DNA of 64,000 nucleotides from Halichondria panicea (taxonomy: Eukaryota > Porifera > Demospongiae > Suberitida > Halichondriidae), in contig NC_087381.1 in the NCBI RefSeq assembly GCF_963675165.1, positions 992,001 to 1,056,000 on the forward strand, in the 5' to 3' direction. This document shows, in pieces, positions 8,611-18,473 of this stretch (the stretch's first letter is position 1; every line of letters begins with the position of its first letter). The position numbers and the translations under genes are program-made. The notes beneath the pieces were generated by a model. It was not told the origin of the DNA, searched no databases, and worked only from the letters and a program-made list of their open reading frames with translations.

Positions 8611-10117
8611 ATGAAGTACAAGCTGCGATATTTCTACTCAAAGGGAGCTTTTCTAGTTCTTGTGTGGACAATGCTTATAACATCAGCAGCGACTTTCCTA
8701 TTACGTATGCTCAACAATTCGTGGAGAATCACAAACTATTCTCAGTACAAGAATCAAACACTTCTTTTGATACCGATGATTGCCTTTATCCCCATAGCGG
8801 GCTGGTTAGCTGATGTACGGTATGGAAACTTCAAGGTGTTTAGGTTCGGTGTACTACTATTTTTTGTTTCAACGGTATTGAACTGCATTTGTCTGATAAT
8901 TAAAGAAGAGGGAATTCATCCGACTGTTACTATGGTTGCTACAACTGCAGCTGTGCTAGTTGCATATAATTATTGGAATTAGTGCATGCGCAGTAACAGC
9001 TCTTCAGTTAGGCTTGGATCAGATGCCAGATGCTTCGTCTGACAACATTATAAGTTTTATCAAATGGTTCATTTTCTCAGCTGTCTTTGGTGTATGGATT
9101 AGTGAAATTATCCTAAACAGTACAGTATCTTGTGCTTTCATAGATCCTGATAATGATTTCATTTTCTTTAGTCTCTACCCAGTGCTTGCTATGAGTATTC
9201 TGTGCTGTAGTCTTTTTCTTTTAGCCCCAAAATGGCTAATAATTGAACCAAAATCACCTCAGTCTCTCAAAATCATCTACCAAGTTCTCAAGTTTGCAGC
9301 CAAGCACAAAACTCCCCTCAATCGCAGTGCTCTCACATACTGGGAGGAAGACGTACCTTCAAGAATGGACCTTGGAAAGTCGAGATACGGTGGTCCATTC
9401 ACTACAGAGCAAGTTGAAGATGTGAAAACGTTATTCAAGATTATTGTTATCCAAATACCATTGTTTTTTGTCTCATTATCATCACAATTACATGTACATC
9501 TTCATCACCAACTATTACCGTCTATCGACAAATGCACTGCTTCACTTATTAGACTCACATGTCACTCGTGTGTCTGTGCAATGTTAGTAACGCTTATCTC
9601 AGAATTTATAGTCTATCCTCTAGTTAAAATGGAACCACCAAGTATCCTGAAACAAATTGGATTTGCTTGCTTCATTGTTGTGACAGCAAATATAGGGATA
9701 TTGAGTGCAGAAGTTGTGAGCTATTATCGTGATATTCAAAATTGGATCGAAATAGCTAGTTCAATAATTGGTGGTCTTGTTAACTTTTCCTTTTTGACAA
9801 ACTGTATTCTGCTGTTTGCTTGTGCACAATCTCCATATAACATGCGTGGTCTATTGGCGGGATTTGTATTATTACTTCATATCTCATCATTACTCCTTGG
9901 TGAAGCTTTCTTTACTATCACAGTCAAGTTTTGCGACAAATGCTACAACTATATAATATATTCGTCAGTCATGGTAGCGATTACTTTGTTTGGATTCATC
10001 CTGTACTGCCTCCTGGCTCGCTGGTACAAAAGAAGAGTTAGAGACGAGGAATACAATGCACACAGAGTGGTGGAGGAGGTCTATGATCGATACCTTTCCA
10101 ACGACATGTATCACTAA
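8611..10117 (+). pseudogene. POT/SLC15-like transporter with a single 4-base frameshift
   Basis: This is full length from the standard start (AAAAAGATGAAGTACAAG) to the standard YH-stop (TAA). The only obvious lesion is near 8967. The segment that reads GCATATATTGGAATTAGTGC in the relative at 33318 has four extra bases here, giving a stop at 8980-8982 inside TM4. Downstream coding from about 8985 to 10117 is open and keeps the LQLGLDQMPDASSDN motif, the RMDLGKSRYGGPFTTEQ loop and AQSPYNMRG. The TM1-TM2 loop is of the NNSWRITNYSQYKNQ type, distinct from the KSGxI type of most intact copies. The gene has both the DR1 cluster and the forkhead-like block upstream. It could be a very young pseudogene, a polymorphic null allele or a sequencing error. 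Confidence 0.8.
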
Positions 10118-10559
10118 ACGATACAACTAAGATATAATTATAACAGAGCAACCTAGTATACGTATATGAATGTGTACATAAACTTTTTTCTTCACCTGAT
10201 AATTATGATAGTCATTATTAGCTTTACTTGTCTCAGTCATGTACTGTATGGTTTCATTTTCAATCAAGATTTATTGCAGCCAATCTTTCCCTCCTCACGG
10301 TTGCGCCCTCAGGCTCGATGGGTTTACTGCTACAAGTATACCTATATAATTATAATCTATGTATCAATCTCGTCCTCCACACTGTACAATTGTATATTTA
10401 TACAGGTGTTTGAATAACAGAAGCTGCATGTGTAGTTGTGATAGCTATTCCCCCATGCATCCATATACACTTGTTTACATGGAATTAGAAAGTGATAATG
10501 TCAAAATGAGAAAGTTCAGAGTATAGATAGCTAGATCATTAATTTTACACTTATTCAAG
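10118..10559 (+). promoter_or_regulatory. Short intergenic region between two array genes
   Basis: The 3' flank of the preceding gene (CAACTAAGATATAATTATAACAGAG) is the uninterrupted form of a site that holds a 139-base element at 17689. The recurrent CAATCTTTCCCTCCTC segment follows, and the forkhead-like block is at 10469-10482, about 80 bases before the next start. Confidence 0.5.
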
Positions 10560-12059
10560 ATGAAGTACAAGCTGCGATATTTCTACTCAAAAGAAGCTTT
10601 TCTAGTTCTTGTGTGGATAATGCTTATAACATCAGCAATGAATATCTTATTTCATGTGCTCAGCAATTCATGGAGAATCAAAGCCTATCATCCCTACAGT
10701 GATCAAACTCTTCTTCTGATACCGATGATTGCCTTTATCCCCATAGCGGGCTGGCTAGCTGATGTACAGTATAGAAACTTCAAGTTGTTTATCGGTGTAT
10801 TGCTATTATTTGTCTCAAGGGTATTGACCTGCATTTGTCTGATAATTCAACACGAAGGAGTTAATATGACTGTTGCTAGGGTTGTTGTAACTGCAGCTGT
10901 GTTAGTTGCGTATCTTGGATTTAGTGCATGCGCAGTAACAGCTCTTCAGCTGGGCTTGGACCGGATGCCAGATGCTTTGTCTGACAACATTATAAGTTTT
11001 ATCAAATGGTTGATTTTCTCAACTGATTATCTTTGGTGTATGGATTAGTGAGATTATTTTATATCCTGTGCTTTCATACATCCTTACAATGAGTTTGTTT
11101 TCTTTAGTCTCTATCCAGTGTTTGCTATGAGCATTTTGTGCTGTAGTATTTTTCTTTTAGCCCCAAAATGGCTAATAATTGAACCAAAATCACCTCAGTC
11201 CCTCAAAATCATCTGCCAAGTTCTCAAGTTTGCAGTCAAGCACAAAGCTCCACTCAATCGCAGTGCTCTCACATACTGGGAGGAAGACAAACCTTCAAGA
11301 ATGGACCTTGGAAAGTCCAGATACGGTGGTCCATTCACTACAGAGCAAGTTGAAGATGTGAAAACGTTCTTTAAGATTATTGTTATCCAAATACCACTTT
11401 TCTTTTGTCTCATTATCATCTAGGAAATTACATGAACATCTTGATTCCCCACCATTATCCTCTATCGACAAATGCACTGCTTCACTTATTAGTCTCACAT
11501 ATAATACCCGTGTGTCTGTGTAATGTTAGTAACTCTTATCTCAGAATTTATAGTCTATCCTCTAGTTAAAATGGAACCACCAAGTATCCTTAAACAGATT
11601 GGATTTGCTTGCTTCATTATTGTGATAGCAAATATAGGGATATTGAGTGCAGAAGTTGTGAGGTATTATCGTGATATTCAAAATTGGATCGCAATAGCTA
11701 GTTCAATAATTGGCGGTCTCGTTAACTTCTCCTTTTTGACAAACTGTATTCTGTTGTTTGCTTGTGCGCAATCTCCATATAACATGCGTGGTCTATTGGT
11801 GGGATTTGCATTATTACTTCATGCTTCATCATTAGGCCTTGGTGAACTTTTCTTCGTTATCACGAATAAGTTTTGCGACAAATGCTACAACTATATAATA
11901 TATTCATCAGTCATGGTAGCGATTACATTGTTTGGATTCATCCTGTACTGCCTCCTGGCTCGCTGGTACAAAAGGAGAGTTAGAGACGAAGAATACAATG
12001 CACACAGAGTGGTGGAGGAGGTTTACGATCGATATCTTTCCAACGACATGTATCACTGA
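10560..12059 (+). pseudogene. POT/SLC15-like transporter, multiply frameshifted
   Basis: The normal start is at 10560 and the terminal TGA at 12057-12059. The lesions are as follows. Near 11025 in TM5 there is a four-base insertion (CTGATTATC where relatives have CTATC). Around 11060 in the TM5-TM6 loop about 12 bases are missing. Near 11405 in TM7 one base is inserted, producing TAG at 11421-11423. The TM1-TM2 loop is of the NNSW subtype. The C-terminal third (11523-12059) is open and nearly identical to functional copies. Three independent disabling changes make this a clear pseudogene. Confidence 0.85.
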
Positions 12060-12084
12060 ACGTTTAACTCATGACAATGTATAA

Positions 12085-13023
12085 CCCTTTCCTTGCCATT
12101 TGTGAAATCTGGAACAGGAGCGTCTTTAGGTCGATCAATTAGTGTGGATCCGGCCTCACCACGCCTCCATGTCATTCTAGTCTAGATCCGGCTAGCAATT
12201 CTAGCTGGGACTCCCAGTTCTAGCTCGTTTTGTTTAGCGTGTCAGAGACTGGGAGAAGATGATTGGCACTCCTTGGCTCCTTTGGATGTACAGCTGTCCA
12301 GATCCCTAGAACATACCCTCCATTCTGACGAGTTATCAGTGCATAGGGTGCTTACTAGATTCTTGCCAGCCAGTACAGTTCAAGCTACACACAGCACCGC
12401 TCAACTATTCTCTACCCCATTATCTAGCTAAATCTGGTCCAACTAGACAGCAGACACAGCTAGTTAATTCAGTAAAGCCAGGGGTAGCTGTACTTCTACG
12501 GTTGTTCAGTACCCACGGTAACAATTCCTCTGGGCTGGGCTAACTAGTTGAGCCACGCCTCCCAATTCTCAAGGCTAGGTACATGTCTCTGTCTAGCTGC
12601 TTCTTCAGCTTCTTGCTCAGTTTTGTGGCTTAGAGAAAGGCCAGCTACTCAGGGGGAAGAGTCGAGATGAAAGTCTGGCAGCCAGGTGACGTCCAAACGG
12701 TCAGTTATTCTTTCCACCAACTTTTTAATTTAGTCTAGTCCTGCTTGCACTGCTACTACTACTGCTACTCTTCCTACTACTACTGCTGCTACTCTTCCTA
12801 GCTAGTCAAAGGTTTCTTTTTTTTTTTTTATAACTACATATGCACAAAGAGACATCAAAGCTTACATCAAAGGACACAGATTTTTAGCCTACTTGACTGA
12901 TAAGGCCGTTACCTAGACTACAGTTTGTTTGTCAGGGAGGAGCTCACATACAACTTCATCTAATTCATCATAACGATTCGTTACCGTTGTTGTAATTTCT
13001 ACAACAGATTGCCAAGGAAAGAG
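12085..13023. mobile_element. 939-bp DNA transposon relic inserted in a gene 3' flank
   Basis: The short inverted ends (CCCTTTCCTTGCCA and TGCCAAGGAAAGAG) are flanked by ATAA at 12081-12084 and 13024-13027. The same 3' flank without the insertion reads GACAATGTATAATAACTTAC at about 34336 and 59925, giving exact empty sites. The interior includes a CTACTACTG/CTCTTCCTA microsatellite (12745-12800) and a T-run near 12825. No transposase is recognised. Confidence 0.8.
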
Positions 13024-14087
13024 ATAATAACTTACATGTATATCCATTTTTTGTTTTTGCAACCTTTAGTGAGTGAGTATGTGTTCACATAGTATTAGCT
13101 TCTGTTAGTATAGTCACTGTGTGCATTTCCACTTCATCAAACTAACTTTGCCCTCGGGGCTGCGGCCTCAATATCGATAATCAATACAGCCATACACTTT
13201 TAGAACCATGTATGGTTACAGGTATATAACTATTTAATTTTTGCATGCTACTATGATTTTTATCCCACTCTGTCCAATCGAGCTATTGTATTTATATATC
13301 ATCCCCACACTCAAGAGGAACAGACCTTCCATCTGCTGGCAGAGACGCCAGAGGACATGATATACTGGGTGCATGCCCTGAGGTGTATGGGTATAGTGTG
13401 GGGTGGGTCGTGCATGGACTAATATATGTGGGTGTGGGGGCGGGGCTAGGAGGTGTTTTAAGGGGAGGTAGAAAAGCTAACTTTGATGACTCGTAACTTG
13501 AATTTGGTGCATGCAATCTGAATATGAAAAACTTAGATGCTTTATCTTGGGCTGTGTAAATTTTAATGTATGCATAGCATAGTGTTTGCTTGAAATAGCC
13601 TGCCCTGTTTCAGTAGGTGTGTTATCATTCACTAGATGTGTGTCCTTAAATCAGCACTAACATTTTGTTACAATATTTCACCAAAGAATTTCTTTGTGTG
13701 TGAAATACTGATTTAAATCACCTTGTGTCAATGATCTTGTTTAAAAGGCGTACTTGTCAAATTAGACATCAATTTTGGCCCATTTTTCATATACTATAGC
13801 CATCATCTATATATGTCACATGCAGGTTGGTTAATCATACATTTGCAGCTATGGAGCAGCAATAATCAATCACATAATTATAGTCACTCCCCTCCTGCTG
13901 TGATGATTGCTGAGTCAGCGAATAATTATGTGTAGCTCTAATTATGGTACTCTGCACAATTAGTGCATGCATGTCGTAAGAATATAAAATTATTCGGCTA
14001 AAGATCTGGCAATTGCTCCCTTTTTTAATTATTTTGCTATTGTTTTTTCGACGTTGAATGAGTTCTCTCTCTGTACCTATATATAAT
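13024..14087 (+). other. 3' spacer module and distal upstream module
   Basis: This holds the standard 3' flank (TTTTTGCAACCTTTAGTGAG near 13050), the truncated PH-exon relic at 13297-13382 and the GTTTCAGTAGGTGTGTTATC segment near 13608. The MARE-like TGCTGAGTCAGC is at 13908-13919. Confidence 0.5.
13297..13382 (+). pseudogene. PH-domain exon relic, 5'-truncated (copy 2)
   Basis: Only the 3' part of the exon remains, encoding YHPHTQEEQTFHLLAETPED and then MIYWVHALR, followed by the donor-like AG/GTGTATGG. The acceptor side is replaced by spacer sequence. The conserved Trp of the PH C-terminal helix is present. Confidence 0.6.
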
Positions 14088-14636
14088 CCGACTAGAAAAA
14101 CATTTGCAATGTGAAAAATTGCTAGGATTGGCCAGGGGAACCACAAAAAAGCGTGGAAACAAGAAATCCGACGAGAGCATAACTCCAATCCGTTACAACG
14201 TCAATCACATGTACTTGTAGTTTTCCATTTTTTCCTGGCCAATATAATAATACCACGCAATTTTTACTGGTGGGGTGATGACCAATCCCTATATATATTT
14301 ATTATACATCCATTTTGTGCGGGCATAATTATAATCATGATGATTTGTGATGAATTGATGTTCCTAATACATGCAGTGTTGAGCACAGGTACACACAGTC
14401 CATCCATGCGTAGTAACATGCACGGACCGTACTGGTGACCTGCATGGAATGATGTGGTGGATGAAGCTGGTAGAGATGGATCTGGAACACAGTCTATATA
14501 CTATGTATTGTACATGTTTATGACGTTGTAACGGATTGGAGTTATGCTCTCGTCGGATTTCTTGTTTCCACGCTTTTTTGTGGTTCCCCTGGCCAATCCT
14601 AGCAATTTTTCACATTGCAAATGTTTTTCTAGTCGG
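14088..14636. mobile_element. 549-bp foldback element with perfect 115-bp inverted ends
   Basis: The left arm (14088-14202) and right arm (14522-14636) are exact reverse complements by eye, beginning CCGACTAGAAAAACATTTGC. Between them lie 319 bases with no gene. Small ORFs starting MELCSRRISC on both strands are mirror images caused by the arms. It sits in a larger insertion (14088-15458) that splits the TATATATAAT/ATATATTTGCTGAC segment of the upstream module. Confidence 0.75.
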
Positions 14637-15458
14637 ATTCCCTTTCTTTTTCAATACAAGTGGAACGTCAAGAGGCAGTACAGAAGTTCAAGAAGAGAAG
14701 ACAGGACTAATCAGATATCTTCTCGAATATCTCTGGACTAATAATTATACTGAGTAATATTGCTTGATATGTTGAATTTGTGAATCAGTATTAAAATTAA
14801 TGACAGCCATTTTAAGAGCATGATATATATAGCCAGTGCATATAGCATGCTTGTCAGAGAAAGGGAGCTAGAACTGAACAGTGTGAAGAAAAGCAACACC
14901 TCCAGGTTCTGGAACCGGAAAAGCACTGCACTGATTTTAGGCGCACGGTTTCTTAGCCACGCCTATCTGCAATTGCTGAGTCATTAAAGATGGCGGAATT
15001 GTCTAGGTAAGAGAAATAGAGACTGAGAGGTCATCTGCCTCATGGAAGCAATCGCAAATCTGAAGAAGCGCTTTGTAATCCAGGTTGTAGTCGTTTGGAA
15101 ACCCTGTGCAGAATGTCCTGGAGAGGGCTGTACTTGGAGCAAATGCTGGGCAAGAAACTTACTCACTTACTCACTTACTCACTTACTTACTTAGTCAGTC
15201 AGACAAAGAGCGGTGAAACGTCGAAATAGTGCAATTTTTAAAATGACAATATTCATACATTTAAAATGTTCATGGATTATGAAATGAGAGATACAAAGAG
15301 AGAAAAGGCTAAATAAACTATCTGTCCATTCAGTTTCTTGATGTGGCCTTTCCCTGCAGAGATAGAACAGTTTGAACATGAGTCAAAATAAGTGAAATTT
15401 TGCTAAACACAGGCAAACCCACTGCCAATCCTATGTAAAACCTACTGGTTTTACTAAT
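14637..15458. other. Remainder of the insertion splitting the upstream module
   Basis: This sequence is absent from the homologous upstream modules near 6340 and 49520. It includes a CTTACTCA tandem repeat at about 15160-15195. No protein family is recognised. With 14088-14636 it forms a composite insertion bounded by AAT on both sides (about 14085-14087 and 15456-15458). Confidence 0.45.
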
Positions 15459-16167
15459 ATATATTTGCTGACTTGGCAATAACACTGTACTCTCGAGACT
15501 TATGTAATTGCTAATCGCTCTGTACCACACCTACCTGCCGTACCTCTGCTGATTTGCAATACATGTGATCAATTCATGTACTGTGAAGTTAGTCATTATA
15601 AGTATAGGATATACCACACCTAAGAGGAGGATATGCACCCATATATCCTCCGCTACAACATGTTGACTCCTACAGATGCTCAAGAGTTTCCTTGGTCCAA
15701 GCGTTGACCATTCGACGTCCCTTACTGGAGTTGCAAGCTCTTCTTGGATAAAATGTATCTAAACCGCGCCCATGGACCCATGGAAGCTTAGCCATCTTGT
15801 TGGAGAGCACCTTCCGTGTTTCTGCCGTCGCTTTGAGTCTTAGTACCGTCAGGCATGGCTCTTTTCTCTTTGCTTACTTTCTTGAACAAATGAAAAAACT
15901 AAAAAACAACTTGAAAAACTGTGCATGCCTGGGGCTGTATGCTAATATTCTATATATCCTACAGCTGTTGACCAATGAGATCAATTTGTGGTGACGTAAG
16001 TGTGGTATAATTACGTATCATGGCCATTCATAACAATACTTGTTTACATAGAAAGTATATACTGCCAACATGAGTATACATTTACCCCAGTTTACATAAT
16101 ACAGTTTGGAGTTTAGATGCTAGATAGTACATTTATAGCACAAAAACACTTCTATACAAGAGAAAAG
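15459..16167 (+). promoter_or_regulatory. Upstream region of the intact gene at 16168
   Basis: The distal module resumes here (ATATTTGCTGACTTGGCAATAA) and is interrupted by a 404-base insertion at 15602-16005. It ends with the forkhead-like block ACTTGTTTACATAGAAAGT at 16038-16056, about 112-130 bases before the start codon. The conserved 5' leader CACTTCTATACAAGAGAAAAG abuts the ATG. Confidence 0.55.
15602..16005. mobile_element. 404-bp insertion with TATAA flanks
   Basis: TATAA is present at 15597-15601 and 16006-16010. The uninterrupted site GTCATTATAATTACG occurs at several other upstream modules (for example near 6475 and 49657). The ends show weak inverted similarity (ATACCACACC and GTGTGGTAT). 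A related fragment containing TTTCTGCCGTCGCTT occurs near 20286. Confidence 0.7.
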
Positions 16168-17676
16168 ATGAAGTACAAGCTGCGATATTTCTACTCAAAA
16201 GGAGCTTTCCTAGTTCTTGTTTGGATGATGCTTATAATATCAGCAATGAGTTTCCTATTTCGTATTTTCACCAAATCAGGGACCATTATCTCCTATCCTC
16301 ACTACAAGGATCAGAGATTTCTTCTGATACCGATTATTGCCATTATCCCCATAGCGGGCTGGCTAGCTGATGTACGATATGGAAACTTTAAGGTTTTTAG
16401 GTTCGGTGCAGTACTATTATTTGTTTCAACGATAATGACCGGCATTTGTTTGATCATTAAAGAAGAGGGAGTTCATCCAACTGTTACTATGGTTGCTATA
16501 ACTGCAGCTGTGTTAGTTGCGTATCTTGGAGTTAGTGCATGCGCAGTAACAGCTCTTCAGCTAGGCTTGGATCAGATGCCAGATGCTTCGTCTGACAATA
16601 TTATAAGTTTTATTAAATGGTTCATTTTCTCAGCTCTCTTTGGTGTATGGATTAGTGACATTATCTTTAAAATTACAGTATCCTGTGCTTTCATAGATCC
16701 TGATAATGAGTTCATTATCTTTAGTCTCTACCCAATGCTTGCTATGAGCATTCTGTGCTGTAGTCTTTTTCTTTTAGCCCCAAAATGGCTAATAATTGAA
16801 CCAAATTCCCCTCAGTCCCTCAAAATCATCTACCAAGTTCTCAAGTTTGCAGCCAAGCACAAAGCTCCCCTAAATCGCAGTGCTCTCACATACTGGGAGG
16901 AAGACATACCTTCAAGAATGGACCTGGGAAAGTCGAGATACGGTGGACCATTCACTACAGAGCAAGTTGAAGATGTGAAAACATTCTTTAAGATTATTGT
17001 TATCCAAATACCACTGTTTATTGTCTCATTGTCATCTCGGAAAATATATGTACATCTTGATCGCCCACTATCGTCATCACTCAACAAATGCACTGCTTCA
17101 CTTATTAGTCATTTCACATATCATCCTTTTGTCTGTGCAATGTTTGTAATACTTATCTCCGAATTTGTAGTCTATCCTCTGGTTAAAATGGAACCTCCAA
17201 GTATCCTGAAACAGATTGGATTTGCTTGCTTCATCATTGCGGTAGCAAATATAGGAATATTGAGTGCAGAAGTAGTGAGCTATTTCCATGATATACAAAA
17301 GTGGATTGAAATAGCTACTTCAATAATTGACGGTCTTTTTTATGCGTCCTTTTTGACAAACTCAATCCTGTTGTTTGCTTGTGCACAATCTCCATATAAC
17401 ATGCGTGGTCTATTGGCGGGATTTGCGTTTTTACTTCATTTCTCATCATTACTCCTTGGTGAACTTTTCTTCAGTATCACGATCAAGCTTTGCGACAAAT
17501 GCTACAACTATATAATATATTCGTCAGTCATGGTAGCGATCACATTGTTTGGATTCATCCTGTACTGCCTCCTGGCTCGCTGGTACAAAAAGAGAGTTAG
17601 AGACGAGGAATACAATGCACACAGAGTGGTGGAGGAGGTCTATGATCGATACCTTTCCAACGACATGTATCACTGA
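16168..17676 (+). CDS. POT/SLC15-like 12-helix membrane transporter (intact)
   Basis: This is an intact 502-codon ORF in the POT/PTR branch of the major facilitator superfamily, predicted at a cell or vesicle membrane. Family evidence, in order: LADVRYGNFK (67-75, the GG..aD...g TM2-3 loop), LGLDQMPDASSDN (132-144, the DQ motif before TM5), LNRSAL and GGPFTTEQVEDVK in the long cytosolic 6-7 loop (235-271), PSILKQI before TM9, AQSPYNMRG before TM11 (406-414) and a charged tail. The canonical ExxER glutamates before TM1 and the Asn of FYxxINxG are missing, so substrate and proton coupling are uncertain. An in-frame ATG exists at 16117, but I chose 16168. It matches the conserved leader, and two paralogues have an in-frame TAG just three codons upstream of the equivalent ATG. 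Its repeat at 24324-25832 is probably the same gene. Confidence 0.85.
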   Translation: MKYKLRYFYSKGAFLVLVWMMLIISAMSFLFRIFTKSGTIISYPHYKDQRFLLIPIIAIIPIAGWLADVRYGNFKVFRFGAVLLFVSTIMTGICLIIKEEGVHPTVTMVAITAAVLVAYLGVSACAVTALQLGLDQMPDASSDNIISFIKWFIFSALFGVWISDIIFKITVSCAFIDPDNEFIIFSLYPMLAMSILCCSLFLLAPKWLIIEPNSPQSLKIIYQVLKFAAKHKAPLNRSALTYWEEDIPSRMDLGKSRYGGPFTTEQVEDVKTFFKIIVIQIPLFIVSLSSRKIYVHLDRPLSSSLNKCTASLISHFTYHPFVCAMFVILISEFVVYPLVKMEPPSILKQIGFACFIIAVANIGILSAEVVSYFHDIQKWIEIATSIIDGLFYASFLTNSILLFACAQSPYNMRGLLAGFAFLLHFSSLLLGELFFSITIKLCDKCYNYIIYSSVMVAITLFGFILYCLLARWYKKRVRDEEYNAHRVVEEVYDRYLSNDMYH

Positions 17677-17688
17677 ACAATACAACTA

Positions 17689-17827
17689 CACTGTAAAAAA
17701 TGGTGTGTGGTTTTGACGCAAGTGCGTGACTATTGTGGCAATTATCAGGAAAAAACGCAAGAAAAACGCACGTTTGCCACAATAGCCACGCACTCTGCGT
17801 CAAAACCACACATCATTTTTTACAGTG
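17689..17827. mobile_element. 139-bp hairpin MITE just after the stop codon
   Basis: The inverted ends are CACTGTAAAAAATG.. and ..CATTTTTTACAGTG, continued by GTGTGGTTTTGACGCA on both arms. TA flanks are at 17687-17688 and 17828-17829. Paralogues lack it (CAACTAAGATATAATT at about 10124 and 53050). It begins 12 bases after the TGA, so it is probably transcribed in the 3' UTR and would fold as a long hairpin. Confidence 0.75.
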
Positions 17828-18473
17828 TAAGCATAACAGAGTAACCTAGTATATGAATGTGTTCATAAATGTTTTTCTTCACATAATTTATGATAGTCAT
17901 TATTAGCTTTACTTGTCTCTTAGTACATACAGTCATGCACTGTATGGTTTCATTTTCAATCAAGATTTATTACAGCCAATCTTTCCGTCCTCACGGTTGC
18001 GTCCTCGGGCTCGATGGGTTTACTGCTAAAAGTATACCCATATATAATCTATGTATTGTATCGATCTCATCCTCCACACTGTCCAATCGAGGCTATGATT
18101 AGTTATACAGGTAGTTGAATAACAGAAGTAGTTTTGATAGATTCTACCATTCACATACAATACTTGAAAATACAGGTGGTTGAATAACAGAAGTAGTTTT
18201 GATAGATTCTACCATTCACATACAATACTTGAAAATACAGGTGGTTGAATAACAGAAGTAGTTTTGATAGATTCTACCATTCACATACAATACTTGAAAA
18301 TACAGGTGGTTGAATAACAGAAGCTGTGTAGTTGTGATAGCTATTCCCCCATGCATCCATACATACAATTACTACTTGTTTACATAGAAATATAAAGTGA
18401 TAATGTCAAAATGAGAAAGTTTAGAGTATAGCTAGCTAGATCATTAATTTTACACTTATTCAAAAAGAAAAAG
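17828..18473 (+). other. Spacer with a 65-bp tandem repeat and promoter block
   Basis: This holds the 3' flank of the intact gene, then the CAATCTTTCCGTCCTCACGG segment. The tandem repeat is at 18115-18324 and the forkhead-like ACTTGTTTACATAGAAA at 18374-18388, roughly 90 bases before the next start. Confidence 0.5.
18115..18324 (+). repeat. 65-bp tandem repeat, three copies plus a partial
   Basis: Repeat units begin TTGAATAACAGAAGTAGTTT at 18115, 18180 and 18245, with a partial fourth at 18310. Each ends AATACTTGAAAATACAGGTGG. The copies look identical, so the amplification is recent. Confidence 0.9.

Noticed and set aside
12745-12800. CTACTACTG repeats as a coding low-complexity region
   Set aside because: They lie within a TIR-bounded element, have no surrounding open frame, and vary as a microsatellite would.
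13835-14757. Mirror-image small ORFs starting MELCSRRISC on both strands as a candidate peptide gene
   Set aside because: They are the two arms of a perfect inverted repeat (14088-14202 and 14522-14636), so the same frame appears on both strands by symmetry. No family motif or promoter block is present.
16830-17093. Minus-strand and alternate-frame ORFs inside the transporter genes (repeated at the same place in many copies)
   Set aside because: They recur only because the underlying plus-strand coding sequence is conserved; no independent features were seen.
18115-18324. Regular 65-bp repeats as a CRISPR array
   Set aside because: The units are contiguous and identical along their whole length, with no repeat-spacer alternation, no cas genes, and a clearly eukaryotic context.
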